Assembly: GCA_020403265.1 (NCBI GenBank)
Contig: JADBXZ010000068.1
Coordinates: forward strand, 1 to 47,267
DNA length: 47,267 nt
Source of the DNA: Bacteroidota bacterium
GTDB taxonomy: Bacteria; Bacteroidota; Bacteroidia; B-17B0; Aurantibacillaceae
Direction: 5' to 3'
A program made the translations under genes and the position numbers. This document shows, piece after piece, positions 25,226-33,497 of this stretch. The notes under the pieces were generated by a model. That model searched no databases, was not told where the DNA came from, and saw only the letters and a program-made list of their open reading frames with translations. The stretch's first letter is position 1; each line of letters begins with the position of its first letter.

Positions 25226-25986
25226 TACCGCGTGAAATAATAAAACTGATAAATTAATAGTACAGAGGTTACAATGGTAACCAAAGGACCTAACTCGTCA
25301 CTCAAAGTCTTTAAAGGTCGGTAACGTGGTTCAACATAAATAATATCGTTGGCCTGCACATTTGATTTACCATCTTTTACTCCATCAATTCTGGATAAAT
25401 CGAAAAGATAAACAAGTGGTTTTTTAGGGTCATTAGGGTTATCACGAATTAATTTAACCTTATATGCTTTCCCGTCTTCCGGAATACCACCGGCTGTTGC
25501 AATAACCTCCATTAAACTTGTATTGTTATTAATTAAATTAACAACTTTAGCTGTTCCGTTATTTCCGGGAAAAATAATTACTCGTTTATTGTTAATTCTA
25601 ATAGTTACATAAGGGTTAACGTATTGTTTTGAAAATTTTTCCTCTAATAATTGTTCTGCTTCACGAATGGTTAGACCGGCAACTTTAACCTGACCTAACA
25701 AAGGGACTTTAATAAATCCGTCCGATTGAACAACAGTTTCAATAAAATAGCTGAAATTATTATTTGCTGCGCTAGATGATAAGTTGATTAGCACAAATCC
25801 GTCGTTAGTTAGCACTTTGTATGCAATAGCGTCATTAGCAGCCAATTTATAATCTAAAACAGCTAAAGAATCAGCCAGCTTATCATAAGCATAGTTTTTT
25901 GGTGTTCTAAGCATTTGATTAGACTTGAAAACTTTGCAAGAATTGAACAACAATAATAAAACAGGAATGAATAAAAGTTTTTTCAT
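25225..25986 (-). CDS. Outer-membrane polysaccharide export lipoprotein (Wza/BexD family)
   Basis: 253 residues with a lipoprotein signal (LLLFNSC, Cys17), a Poly_export domain (about 50-130, with FIETVVQSDGFIKVPLLGQVKVAGLTIREAE split across it) and an SLBB-like part near 140-220 (VNLINNNTSLMEVIATAGGI...). A C-terminal hydrophobic segment (LVTIVTSVLLIYQFYYF) resembles the membrane-spanning end helix of Wza. It forms the export channel with the Wzc partner encoded directly downstream (TAATG overlap). A perfect -7 box lies 11 nt before the ATG, so this is probably the first gene of the capsule unit. Confidence 0.93.
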   Translation of the reverse strand: MKKLLFIPVLLLLFNSCKVFKSNQMLRTPKNYAYDKLADSLAVLDYKLAANDAIAYKVLTNDGFVLINLSSSAANNNFSYFIETVVQSDGFIKVPLLGQVKVAGLTIREAEQLLEEKFSKQYVNPYVTIRINNKRVIIFPGNNGTAKVVNLINNNTSLMEVIATAGGIPEDGKAYKVKLIRDNPNDPKKPLVYLFDLSRIDGVKDGKSNVQANDIIYVEPRYRPLKTLSDELGPLVTIVTSVLLIYQFYYFTR

Positions 25987-25997
25987 GATATGTACTA

Positions 25998-26005
25998 CAA
26001 ATATA
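25998..26005 (-). promoter_or_regulatory. -7 box TATATTTG before wza
   Basis: Exact - strand match to TAnnTTTG in the 53-bp gap between the HD phosphohydrolase stop and the wza ATG, ending 11 nt before that ATG. The -33 region shows only TTTA/TTAA. It suggests that the capsule genes have their own promoter. Confidence 0.45.
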
Positions 26006-26039
26006 AGATTTTTAACTAATTAATACCTTTAAAAACTGG

Positions 26040-28034
26040 TTAATTAGACGTAGGATAATCTATTCTTGCGTGATAAATATTTAATAGGCGTTTTTTAAAT
26101 ATTTTTTTAATAATTGTAATGTCCTTAAATGTGATATCAGCATTGATAAGCTGATTTTGTTTGATTTTATAATCAATAATATTGTCTACTAATTCACTTA
26201 TCGAAACAACATCATAATGTTTAAGTGAACGGGAAGCTGCTTCTACTCCATCTGCAAGCATTAAAACTGCCGTTTCCTTGCTAAAAGGTATTGGACCCTT
26301 GTATTTAAACTCAGTTTCGTCAATTTCTAACAAGCCACTTTGTTTTTTGTAAAGATTTAAAAAATATCCTACGCTAGTTGTGCCATGGTGAGTTCTTATA
26401 AAATCAATTACAGACTCAGGCAAATTATGCGCTTTTGCCATTTCTATCCCCTCAATAACATGATTAATAATTATTTTGGCACTTTCCAAAGGTTGCATTT
26501 CTAAGTGCGGACTATAAGCGTTACCAACATTCTCTGTAAAAAAATGAGGATTATTTATTTTACCTATATCATGGTAAAGCGCACCTGTTCTTACCAAAAG
26601 TGTATTTCCTCCGATATAATAAATAGCCTCTTCGGCTAAATTGGCTACTTGTAAACTATGCTGAAAAGTTCCCGGAACATCTTGAGATAACTGACGCAAC
26701 AATGGCTGACTTAGGTCGCATAATTCAAGTAATTTAAAATCGGAGATGAAACCAAAAACCTTTTCACTAAATAAGATTAATGGGTATGCTAATAACAACA
26801 AAACAGTACTTATTAAAAATGGCAAATAAGAACTTTTTAAAGTAATTACTTCGTTTACACCAAGACTAAGATTATACAATATAAATAATACTGAATAAAC
26901 AGCCAAACTTACCATTGCTGCATTAATCAATTGTTGTCTTCTGCGCATTTCAGCGACTACAAACAATGTACTTATACCTGTGATTAATTGTAGTAGTAAA
27001 AACTGGAATTTATCTGACACAAATAGGCAAGCAATTAACATACTTACTAAATGCGTGAATAGTGCCGTTCTGCTATCAAAAAAAACTCTTACCAATATTG
27101 GTATTAACATATACGGTAAAGCGTATATTAATAGTCCATACCTTGTAGTAAAAGCCAAAGCCGTTGCGCTTGCCAACGGAATAAAAAGAAGAAAAACAAC
27201 ATGTCGATTATTCCCAAATAATGGCTTCCTAAAGTAAAACATGTAACCTAATAACACCAAAAGAATAACAGTTATTAAGAAGTAGTTAGCTATGAATTTA
27301 ACAACTGAATTATTAGTGAATTTGCTTCGCTGGTTTATGTAGCGATTAACTAAAAATTTTGTGTTTTTAGTTAATTTCTCATTTTGCTTGATTAAACAAC
27401 TGCCTTTTCGGTAAACAAACTTGTATAGGGAAATTGAGTTTAATTTTTGATTCAAAAAAAATGCTGTTTTCGCATCATTTTTATAAATGGTTATGCTCAA
27501 ATAATCAAACAATTTGCTTTTTAGATCTGCGTTAATCTTTTGTTTTTCTGCATACTGAATAGCACTTGTAATGGTAAAGACATTGTTATATATGAGCTGC
27601 CTAGCATACAACCCATCATACAAAAGCAAAGGTTTTTGCTGCTCAGCAATAGGCAGTGTTTCGATAATACCTATGGCATAGATACTGTCCAACAAAGGCT
27701 TTAATGCCAAATAAATTCCTTTATTTTGTGATTTTAGTTTCTCAAAATTTTCAATTTTTCTGTTTAGTTCGTCTTTTCGCTCTTCAAAATATAAAGCAGC
27801 TTGATTTACAATTTCTAACTTTTCTCTTTCTAGTTCTTCCTTCGTTTTTGCAATTAGCAAATCTTCTTCAAGAAACAAATCCGGATAAGTCCAAACAGCC
27901 TCAAACTCTGTCAACACATGATATTTAACATTTTCTTTTGGTAATTGAATTGAAATTAACAATGAAAATAAACACAACATAAGCACCTTAAAAATCAGGT
28001 TGTGTTTATTCCTTATGAATGCTCCAATAATCAT
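26040..28034 (-). CDS. 7TM-HD phosphohydrolase (PgpH-like)
   Basis: 664 residues from the ATG at 28034 (TTG one codon earlier possible). An N-terminal helix is followed by an extracytoplasmic 7TMR-HDED region (about 35-240), seven helices (about 250-420) and a C-terminal HD domain. HD motifs: FQHSLQVANLAEEA near 456, HDIGKINNPHFF near 487, and RTHHGTTSVGYF, with the later ADGVEAASRS. Proteins of this build in Gram-positives degrade cyclic di-AMP (PgpH); in Bacteroidota the same role is likely but inferred. It ends 53 nt before wza, so it may read through into the capsule unit. Confidence 0.9.
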   Translation of the reverse strand: MIIGAFIRNKHNLIFKVLMLCLFSLLISIQLPKENVKYHVLTEFEAVWTYPDLFLEEDLLIAKTKEELEREKLEIVNQAALYFEERKDELNRKIENFEKLKSQNKGIYLALKPLLDSIYAIGIIETLPIAEQQKPLLLYDGLYARQLIYNNVFTITSAIQYAEKQKINADLKSKLFDYLSITIYKNDAKTAFFLNQKLNSISLYKFVYRKGSCLIKQNEKLTKNTKFLVNRYINQRSKFTNNSVVKFIANYFLITVILLVLLGYMFYFRKPLFGNNRHVVFLLFIPLASATALAFTTRYGLLIYALPYMLIPILVRVFFDSRTALFTHLVSMLIACLFVSDKFQFLLLQLITGISTLFVVAEMRRRQQLINAAMVSLAVYSVLFILYNLSLGVNEVITLKSSYLPFLISTVLLLLAYPLILFSEKVFGFISDFKLLELCDLSQPLLRQLSQDVPGTFQHSLQVANLAEEAIYYIGGNTLLVRTGALYHDIGKINNPHFFTENVGNAYSPHLEMQPLESAKIIINHVIEGIEMAKAHNLPESVIDFIRTHHGTTSVGYFLNLYKKQSGLLEIDETEFKYKGPIPFSKETAVLMLADGVEAASRSLKHYDVVSISELVDNIIDYKIKQNQLINADITFKDITIIKKIFKKRLLNIYHARIDYPTSN

Positions 28035-28053
28035 CAAGTTTTTTTATTTCGAA

Positions 28054-28767
28054 TTAATTAGCAACGTAAATTCCGAATACGCATGGTTTTTTATCAAAAC
28101 TCATATTTGCCTGATTTTTCCAGTCAAATACAGTTTTACTTCTTATTAAATTATCTTTAGCTCCTAAATTTATTCCAACAAATAAAAGCGTTTGCGAATG
28201 CAAACACTTTATCATCGTTTCAAATAAGGCTTCGTTCCGGTAGGGTGTTTCAATAAAATATATAGCCTGTTTGTTTTTCTTGCTTAGGCTTTCAATCTCC
28301 TTCAGCTTTTTAATTCTTTGATCTTTTTCAACCGGCAAGTAGCCTGTAAAGGAAAAATTCTGACCGTTAAATCCACTCGACATAACGCTAAGTAAAATTG
28401 AACTCGGACCAACTAACGGAATTATTTCAATGTTTAATTGATGTGCTAATTTTATCACTTCACTCCCCGGATCTGCAACACCCGGACAACCGGCATCACT
28501 CATTAAACCAATATCATTTCCATCAAATAAAGGATTTAAAAAGTTCCTTATTTCATGATTAATCGTATGCTTATTCAGTTCAAACAATTGAGCGCTTTGC
28601 AAATTTTCATAATCATACTTTTTCAGGTTTGCTCTTGCTTCCTTTGCGTTTTCAACAATAAAGTAAGTTAATCTTTGTACTACATTAAAATTGAAATCCG
28701 GCAAATGCAAATTCGAAGATTCGTTAACAATGTTTACAGGAATCAAGTATAATTTACCTTTTTTCAA
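28054..28767 (-). CDS. SAM-dependent methyltransferase, RsmI/tetrapyrrole-methylase fold
   Basis: 237 residues with TTG as start (N-terminus MKKGKLYLIPV matches how this Bacteroidota group begins). The strong motif is MSDAGCPGVADPGSEVI, then IIPLVGPSSILLSVMSSGF and the substrate-loop-like IYFIETPYRNEALFETM, as in RsmI, which 2'-O-methylates C1402 of 16S rRNA. The first motif lacks the usual TPIGN sequence, and the protein is shorter than E. coli RsmI, so it may be a paralogous branch with another target. It is 16 nt upstream of the HD phosphohydrolase gene and divergent from the GT9 gene. Confidence 0.82.
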   Translation of the reverse strand: MKKGKLYLIPVNIVNESSNLHLPDFNFNVVQRLTYFIVENAKEARANLKKYDYENLQSAQLFELNKHTINHEIRNFLNPLFDGNDIGLMSDAGCPGVADPGSEVIKLAHQLNIEIIPLVGPSSILLSVMSSGFNGQNFSFTGYLPVEKDQRIKKLKEIESLSKKNKQAIYFIETPYRNEALFETMIKCLHSQTLLFVGINLGAKDNLIRSKTVFDWKNQANMSFDKKPCVFGIYVAN

Positions 28768-28814
28768 AGTTTAAAGTAATTTCAATTACAAATATCAACT
28801 AAATATTTAAATGT

Positions 28815-28822
28815 TACTTTTG
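28815..28822 (+). promoter_or_regulatory. -7 box TACTTTTG before the GT9 gene
   Basis: Exact TAnnTTTG match 22 nt upstream of the TTG at 28845, in the intergenic region shared with the divergent methyltransferase gene. No clear -33 TTTG accompanies it. Confidence 0.35.
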
Positions 28823-28844
28823 CAGAGGTCTTTGCTATCAACAA

Positions 28845-29828
28845 TTGATTATTAACAAAATACTGGTCATTCAAACAGCTTTTATTGGGGATGTAATTCT
28901 TGCAACCGCATTATTAGAAGAGCTTCATGCAGCTTATCCTAATTCTGAATTATATTTTTTAGTTAGAAAAGGGAATGAATCATTGTTTAACAATCATCCA
29001 TTCTTGAAAGAAACATTAGTTTGGGACAAAAAATCAAATAAAATTTCGAATCTATTCAAACTTTTAATAAACATAAGAAAACAAAAGTTTGATTTGGTAA
29101 TAAATTGCCAAAGATTTGCCAGTTCTGGGATATTAGCTGGCTTTTCTTCAGCCAAACATATTGCAGGTTTTAAAGAAAACCCTTTTTCGTTTTTGTTTAA
29201 TTATACAGTTAAACACCAGATTAACACGGGCAAACACGAAATTGAAAGAAATGCTGAGCTAATTGCTGATTTTTGTAAAACCACATCTCAAAAACCAAAA
29301 CTTTACCCTCAAACCTCAGATTTTCAAGCTGTTTCCGAATTTTCTAAAAATCCATACTACTGTATAGCCCCTGCATCCGTTTGGTTTACTAAACAAGTTC
29401 CTACGGATAAATGGGTAGAACTAATTCAACATTTACCTTTGGAAGCACCAATATATCTAATTGGTGCGCCTAATGATTTTGAGCTTTGTGAACAAATTAA
29501 ATTAAACTGTAACAACAGGGTTACTCATAACCTTGCCGGTCGTTTAACATTCTTACAATCTTGCGCCTTATTAAAAAATGGTGTTATGAACTATGTTAAC
29601 GATAGCGCACCCATGCATTTATGCAGTGCAGTGAATGCCAATGTTACCGCTATTTTTCTATCAACATCCCCTACTTTTGGTTTCACGCCATTGTCATCTA
29701 ACTCGCATATTTTTGAGGTTAAAAACTTAACATGCAAACCTTGTGGACTTCATGGATTTTCAAAATGTCCTCAAACGCACTTTATGTGTGGAAAAAAGCT
29801 TGATTTTGAACTGCTTTTTAAGGCTTAA
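28845..29828 (+). CDS. Glycosyltransferase family 9 (heptosyltransferase-like)
   Basis: 327 residues, GT-B fold. N-terminal motif ILVIQTAFIGDVILATALLEEL is typical of ADP-heptose:LPS heptosyltransferases (RfaF/WaaF type), and the donor-site motif VNDSAPMHLCSAVNANVTAIF sits in the C-terminal half. A cysteine-rich tail (LTCKPCGLHGFSKCPQTHFMC) is characteristic of many GT9 proteins. It probably adds a core sugar to lipid A/LPS on the cytoplasmic face; acceptor unknown. Start is TTG at 28845; an ATT two codons later would give MNKILVIQT and cannot be excluded. Confidence 0.92.
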   Translation: MIINKILVIQTAFIGDVILATALLEELHAAYPNSELYFLVRKGNESLFNNHPFLKETLVWDKKSNKISNLFKLLINIRKQKFDLVINCQRFASSGILAGFSSAKHIAGFKENPFSFLFNYTVKHQINTGKHEIERNAELIADFCKTTSQKPKLYPQTSDFQAVSEFSKNPYYCIAPASVWFTKQVPTDKWVELIQHLPLEAPIYLIGAPNDFELCEQIKLNCNNRVTHNLAGRLTFLQSCALLKNGVMNYVNDSAPMHLCSAVNANVTAIFLSTSPTFGFTPLSSNSHIFEVKNLTCKPCGLHGFSKCPQTHFMCGKKLDFELLFKA

Positions 29829-29855
29829 ACCTTTTACAATAATTTTGGTTTATAT

Positions 29856-29886
29856 TTTGTAAAACCCTACAGTAATTGTATATTTG
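29856..29886 (+). promoter_or_regulatory. Bacteroidota-type promoter for the paaABC unit
   Basis: TTTG at 29856-29859 and TATATTTG at 29879-29886 are separated by exactly 19 nt, a full match to the -33/-7 consensus of the primary Bacteroidota sigma factor. The -7 box ends 19 nt before the paaA ATG. An inverted repeat, TTTTACAA (29832-29839) with TTGTAAAA (29857-29864), overlaps the -33 element and could be an operator. Confidence 0.7.
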
Positions 29887-29905
29887 TTAACCTAAATCAA
29901 AAGCT

Positions 29906-30847
29906 ATGTCAACAATTAATTTTGAAGAAATTTTTGAAACTAAATTGGCTAAAAATGAGATGATTGAGCCAAAAGATTGGATGCCGGACAACTACAGAAA
30001 GCATTTAATTCGTCAAATCTCTCAACATGCGCACAGTGAAATTGTTGGTATGTTACCCGAAGGTAATTGGATTACGCGGGCTCCCAGCTTAAGAAGTAAA
30101 ATAGTTTTATTAGCAAAAGTGCAGGACGAAGGCGGCCATGGCCTATATTTGTACACAGCCGCCGAAAGTTTAGGAATAAGTCGAGATGAAATGCTGGATG
30201 CCTTACACACATCAAAAGCAAAATACAGTTCCATTTTTAATTACCCTACCCTAACCTGGGCAGATGTTGCCGCTATTGGTTGGTTAGTAGACGGAGCAGC
30301 TATTATGAATCAGGTAATGTTGCAAAGAACAAGCTATGGACCATATAGCAGAGCCATGATTAGAATTTGTAAAGAAGAAAGTTTTCATCAACGTCAGGGC
30401 TATGAGGCAATGACCAGATTGGCTTTTGGAACGCCGGCTCAAAAAAGCATGGCACAGGATGCGTTAAATCGTTTTTGGTTTCCTACATTAATGATGTTTG
30501 GCCCTCCCGACAAAGAAAGTCCTAATAGTGATAATGCTGTTAAATGGCGTATTAAGAGGGAAACGAACGATGAATTAAGACAACGCTTTGTTAACCAAAC
30601 TGTACCTCAAATTGAATACTTAGGATTAAATTTACCGGATGCCAATATAAAATGGAATGAAGCCAAGAATGGCTACGATTTTAGTGAGCCAAACTGGGTT
30701 GAATTTAAAAATGTAATTAATGGCAATGGCCCTTGTAATAAAGAACGTTTAAACGCAAGAGTTAATGCACATAAAAACGGTGAATGGGTAAGAGCGGCTG
30801 CAGCTGCTTATGCTAAAAAATTAGATGATCAAACCTTAGCAGCTTAA
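29906..30847 (+). CDS. paaA: Phenylacetyl-CoA epoxidase catalytic subunit PaaA
   Basis: 313 residues. Catalytic di-iron subunit of the ring-1,2-epoxidase that activates phenylacetyl-CoA with O2 in aerobic phenylacetate degradation. The iron ligands are visible as DEGGH (E75, H78) and EESFH (E158, H161) inside conserved stretches [12 protein letters not shown] and [20 protein letters not shown]. Length agrees with characterised PaaA proteins. First gene of paaABC behind a strong promoter; a 21-nt gap leads to paaB. Confidence 0.97.
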   Translation: MSTINFEEIFETKLAKNEMIEPKDWMPDNYRKHLIRQISQHAHSEIVGMLPEGNWITRAPSLRSKIVLLAKVQDEGGHGLYLYTAAESLGISRDEMLDALHTSKAKYSSIFNYPTLTWADVAAIGWLVDGAAIMNQVMLQRTSYGPYSRAMIRICKEESFHQRQGYEAMTRLAFGTPAQKSMAQDALNRFWFPTLMMFGPPDKESPNSDNAVKWRIKRETNDELRQRFVNQTVPQIEYLGLNLPDANIKWNEAKNGYDFSEPNWVEFKNVINGNGPCNKERLNARVNAHKNGEWVRAAAAAYAKKLDDQTLAA

Positions 30848-30868
30848 TAACTTTATAAACTAAATAAC

Positions 30869-31156
30869 ATGTCAGATTCTCAAGGCCCAATGTGGGAAGT
30901 ATTCGTTCAAAAAAAAGCAGGACAACCATTTGTGCATTGCGGTAATCTGCATGCTTTTGATAAAGAAATGGCGCTTCAAAATGCAAGAGATTTGTATACC
31001 AGAAGAATGGAAGGCGTTGCTCTTTGGGTTGTAAAATCAGAACATATTGTAGCAAGCAGCCCTGAAGATCAAGGCTCTTTCTTTGAACCTGCTAACGATA
31101 AAATATTCCGTCATCCGACTTTTTATCAAGTACCGGATATAATTAAGCATATGTAA
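30869..31156 (+). CDS. paaB: Phenylacetyl-CoA epoxidase subunit PaaB
   Basis: 95 residues, small subunit without metal, thought to bridge PaaAC units in the complex. Recognised by WEVFVQKKAGQPFVHCGNLHAFD, LQNARDLYTRR and the C-terminal segment around DKIFRHPTFYQVPDII. Lies between paaA and paaC with gaps of 21 and 2 nt. Confidence 0.96.
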   Translation: MSDSQGPMWEVFVQKKAGQPFVHCGNLHAFDKEMALQNARDLYTRRMEGVALWVVKSEHIVASSPEDQGSFFEPANDKIFRHPTFYQVPDIIKHM

Positions 31157-31158
31157 CC

Positions 31159-31908
31159 ATGAATCATCATTTCAAATATTTACTTCGCCTCGCAGATAAT
31201 TCCTTGATTAATGCGCAGTGCTTGTGCAAATGGACAGGACATGGTCCATTTTTGGAAGAAGATTTAGCTTTAACCAACATAGCATTAGACATACTTGGGA
31301 GAAGCAAACTATTACTTGAACATGCTGCTCTTATTGAAGGAAATGGTAAAAGCGACGATGATTTAGCATTTCACCGATCAGAACGCGAATTTTTAAACAC
31401 GAAATTGGTAGAACAACCGACTCCGGATTATGCATACACAATAATTAAACAAGTAATTATTGATAGTTTTGATTTAAATCTTTACAAGGAATTAAGCAAA
31501 AGCAAAGATGATGTTTTAGCAGGTATTGCTGCCAAAAGCATTAAAGAAATAACATATCATTACAGGCACACAAGTAGTTGGGTAAACCGATTTGGATTAG
31601 GAACGGAAGAAAGCAATCAACGTGCACAAAATGCTTTAAATGAACTTTGGCGCTTCACAGGTGAATTATGTGAAACCGACGAAACAGATGAATGGGCCAT
31701 TAAAAACGGAATTGGTTGTTCAGTCGAAAATTTTAAGGCTTCATGGCAAACTCAACTTAAAAATCTTTTTAACGAATCTAATTTAACCATACCTGAAAAT
31801 ACATTCATGCAAACAGGTGGCAAAAATGGTATCCATACCGAACACTTAGGATATATTTTAGCTGAAATGCAAACTTTACCAAAAGCACATGTAGGTGCAA
31901 CATGGTAA
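31159..31908 (+). CDS. paaC: Phenylacetyl-CoA epoxidase structural subunit PaaC
   Basis: 249 residues, ferritin-like partner of PaaA that lacks a full catalytic iron centre. Motifs LADNSLINAQCLCKWTGHGP, DLALTNIALDILGRSK, IKEITYHYRHTSSWVNRFGLGTEES and the C-terminal HTEHLGYILAEMQ identify it. paaD and paaE would normally follow; here a small membrane protein comes next, so maturation and electron-transfer partners must be encoded elsewhere or be replaced. Confidence 0.96.
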   Translation: MNHHFKYLLRLADNSLINAQCLCKWTGHGPFLEEDLALTNIALDILGRSKLLLEHAALIEGNGKSDDDLAFHRSEREFLNTKLVEQPTPDYAYTIIKQVIIDSFDLNLYKELSKSKDDVLAGIAAKSIKEITYHYRHTSSWVNRFGLGTEESNQRAQNALNELWRFTGELCETDETDEWAIKNGIGCSVENFKASWQTQLKNLFNESNLTIPENTFMQTGGKNGIHTEHLGYILAEMQTLPKAHVGATW

Positions 31909-31929
31909 TAAATTAAAAGTCTTTTGATT

Positions 31930-32127
31930 ATGAAGGTAGCAACTAAACTTATAATACTTACCATTTTGGTAATTACTATTTTGGGCCTCTACTTTGAATA
32001 TGTGATTAACCGTCCGGTTAATTTTTATGTGCAAACCGGAATTTCAATTGTAGTTGTGATTGGTGTTCTTTTTTTTCTGGTTTACTTGATCAAAAATCTT
32101 TTAAAAATTTTAAATCCTAACCCATGA
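31930..32127 (+). CDS. Small two-helix membrane protein
   Basis: 65 residues from the ATG at 31930 (a TTG lies two codons upstream). Two hydrophobic segments (LIILTILVITILGLYFEYV and ISIVVVIGVLFFLVYLI) flank a short loop. No family recognised. The stop overlaps the start of the SPFH gene as ATGA, so it is probably a partner or helper of that protein. It lies 21 nt after paaC. Confidence 0.6.
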   Translation: MKVATKLIILTILVITILGLYFEYVINRPVNFYVQTGISIVVVIGVLFFLVYLIKNLLKILNPNP

Positions 32128-33044
32128 TTTCTTCGAATATTTTTCTTGTATTCCTAATTTTTTCAATAGGAATGTTGTTTGCAACACGCAAACGTTACAA
32201 TTTAAAAGTTGAACTTTTAAAATGGCTAACAACACCTTTATTAATTTTAGCAATTGGCGGATTAATTGCGCTTGTAAATCCATTTTCACTGGAACGTGTA
32301 GATGCAGGACACATTGGACTTAAAGTGAATTTAACCGGTAATGAACGAGGTGTTTCGGAATACACCTATAAAACCGGATGGGTTGTGTTTAATAGCTGGA
32401 CAGAAAAACTTTATGAATTCCCCACTTTCCAGCAACACATAGATTACAATGCACAGGTTGTTATTACTAAAGGTGGATTTAGTGCTGAAATTAAGCCATC
32501 CTTTAATTACGCTCTAGTGCCAAATGCTGTTGGAGACATGTTTCAAAACCTTAGGCTACCTATTAAAGAAGTAGAACAAGGCTGGTTAAAAACGGCTATT
32601 GTTGGATCGGTTAATGATGTTGCAAACAAATGGGCAGTTGATAGCATTTTTAATTACAGAGAGTTATTCGAATCTTCGATTGTTCTAGAATGTAATAAAC
32701 GAATTTCTAAGTGGTTTACCGTCAGTCAACTTAGAACTAACATTACACCTCCTCCTGCTCTACAAAGCGCTATTGAGGCCAAAACCAAAGCCTTGCAAGA
32801 AGTTCAGGTTGCTGAAAACCAAAAACAAGTTGCCATAGCAGATGCCATGCGTAAAATTGCAATTGCCAGAGGCGACTCAGCACAAACAGTAATTGAGGCT
32901 TCCGGCGAGGCCGAAGCTATTAAAAGAAAACAATTAACACTTAGTAATCTTTACATCGAATACTTAAAAATTCAAAAATGGGATGGTAAAAATCCAACAA
33001 CAGTGCTTGGAAATAATGCCTCAACAATGGTAAACGTTAAATAA
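32124..33044 (+). CDS. SPFH/prohibitin-family membrane protein
   Basis: 306 residues. Two N-terminal hydrophobic segments (5-18 and 35-52) anchor an SPFH domain beginning near LERVDAGHIGLKVNL and containing VVITKGGFSAEIKPSFNYAL. A coiled-coil C-terminal part (AIEAKTKALQEVQVAENQKQVAIADAMRK split over residues about 215-245) is rich in Ala/Glu/Lys, as in prohibitins, followed by EASGEAEAIKRKQL. Such proteins form large ring or cage scaffolds in membranes, often with proteases. It is translationally coupled to the small membrane protein upstream and in the same direction as paaABC. It converges with the 33093 gene. Confidence 0.88.
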   Translation: MISSNIFLVFLIFSIGMLFATRKRYNLKVELLKWLTTPLLILAIGGLIALVNPFSLERVDAGHIGLKVNLTGNERGVSEYTYKTGWVVFNSWTEKLYEFPTFQQHIDYNAQVVITKGGFSAEIKPSFNYALVPNAVGDMFQNLRLPIKEVEQGWLKTAIVGSVNDVANKWAVDSIFNYRELFESSIVLECNKRISKWFTVSQLRTNITPPPALQSAIEAKTKALQEVQVAENQKQVAIADAMRKIAIARGDSAQTVIEASGEAEAIKRKQLTLSNLYIEYLKIQKWDGKNPTTVLGNNASTMVNVK

Positions 33045-33092
33045 GAATTATTAAGAAAAAAGTACTGAAAAATGCAGTTTAAAATTTAGCAT

Positions 33093-33494
33093 TTAGTTAA
33101 CAACTAAATTCCATTTTTCACGATATACTTCACAATAATAAGCTATTCGATGAATAGACATTAGCAATTGTTCTTCCCCTAAAAAACTTGTTGCTTCAAG
33201 CGTTTCTTTAATTAAAATGTCATTCCCGGAAATCGCAAAACTAGCCTGAACCAATCCATGATTCTCCTCCAATAGCATTTGTAATACTTCAGTTCTGCTT
33301 AAATCGTTAATTTTATTTACAACGCAAAGCACTTGAAAAAACGCTCGATTATTTTGTTCCCAAACATCCAACATTAATTCAACTTTTTTATCCTTATTAA
33401 TGTTATACTGACCTACTCCTATTCTTGCACTTTCAGGGTTGATGCCTAAATTTTTAAGAGCGTTTTCTAATTTAATCGTTAATTGTTCCAGCAT
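33093..33494 (-). CDS. YbjN/CesT-like small protein
   Basis: 133 residues with alternating helix and strand segments: LEQLTIKLENALKNLGI, KKVELMLDVWEQNNRAFFQVLCVV, LSRTEVLQMLLEENHGLVQA and a final helical MSIHRIAYYCEVYREKW. The pattern, including LLEENHGLVQASFAISGNDI, looks like the YbjN/type III secretion chaperone-like fold. No enzymatic motif. It follows the aminotransferase-like gene by 3 nt, so the two are probably coupled. Assignment is by pattern only. Confidence 0.55.
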   Translation of the reverse strand: MLEQLTIKLENALKNLGINPESARIGVGQYNINKDKKVELMLDVWEQNNRAFFQVLCVVNKINDLSRTEVLQMLLEENHGLVQASFAISGNDILIKETLEATSFLGEEQLLMSIHRIAYYCEVYREKWNLVVN

Positions 33495-33497
33495 GAG

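Noticed and set aside
31909-33044. Possible divergent paaD/paaE in the genes after paaC
   Set aside because: The two products are a two-helix peptide and an SPFH protein; no Fe-S assembly, ferredoxin or flavin-reductase motifs are present.
33060-33095. Terminator between the SPFH gene and the convergent 33093 gene
   Set aside because: Only a 6-bp AAATGC/GCATTT stem with a 13-nt loop and no T-run.
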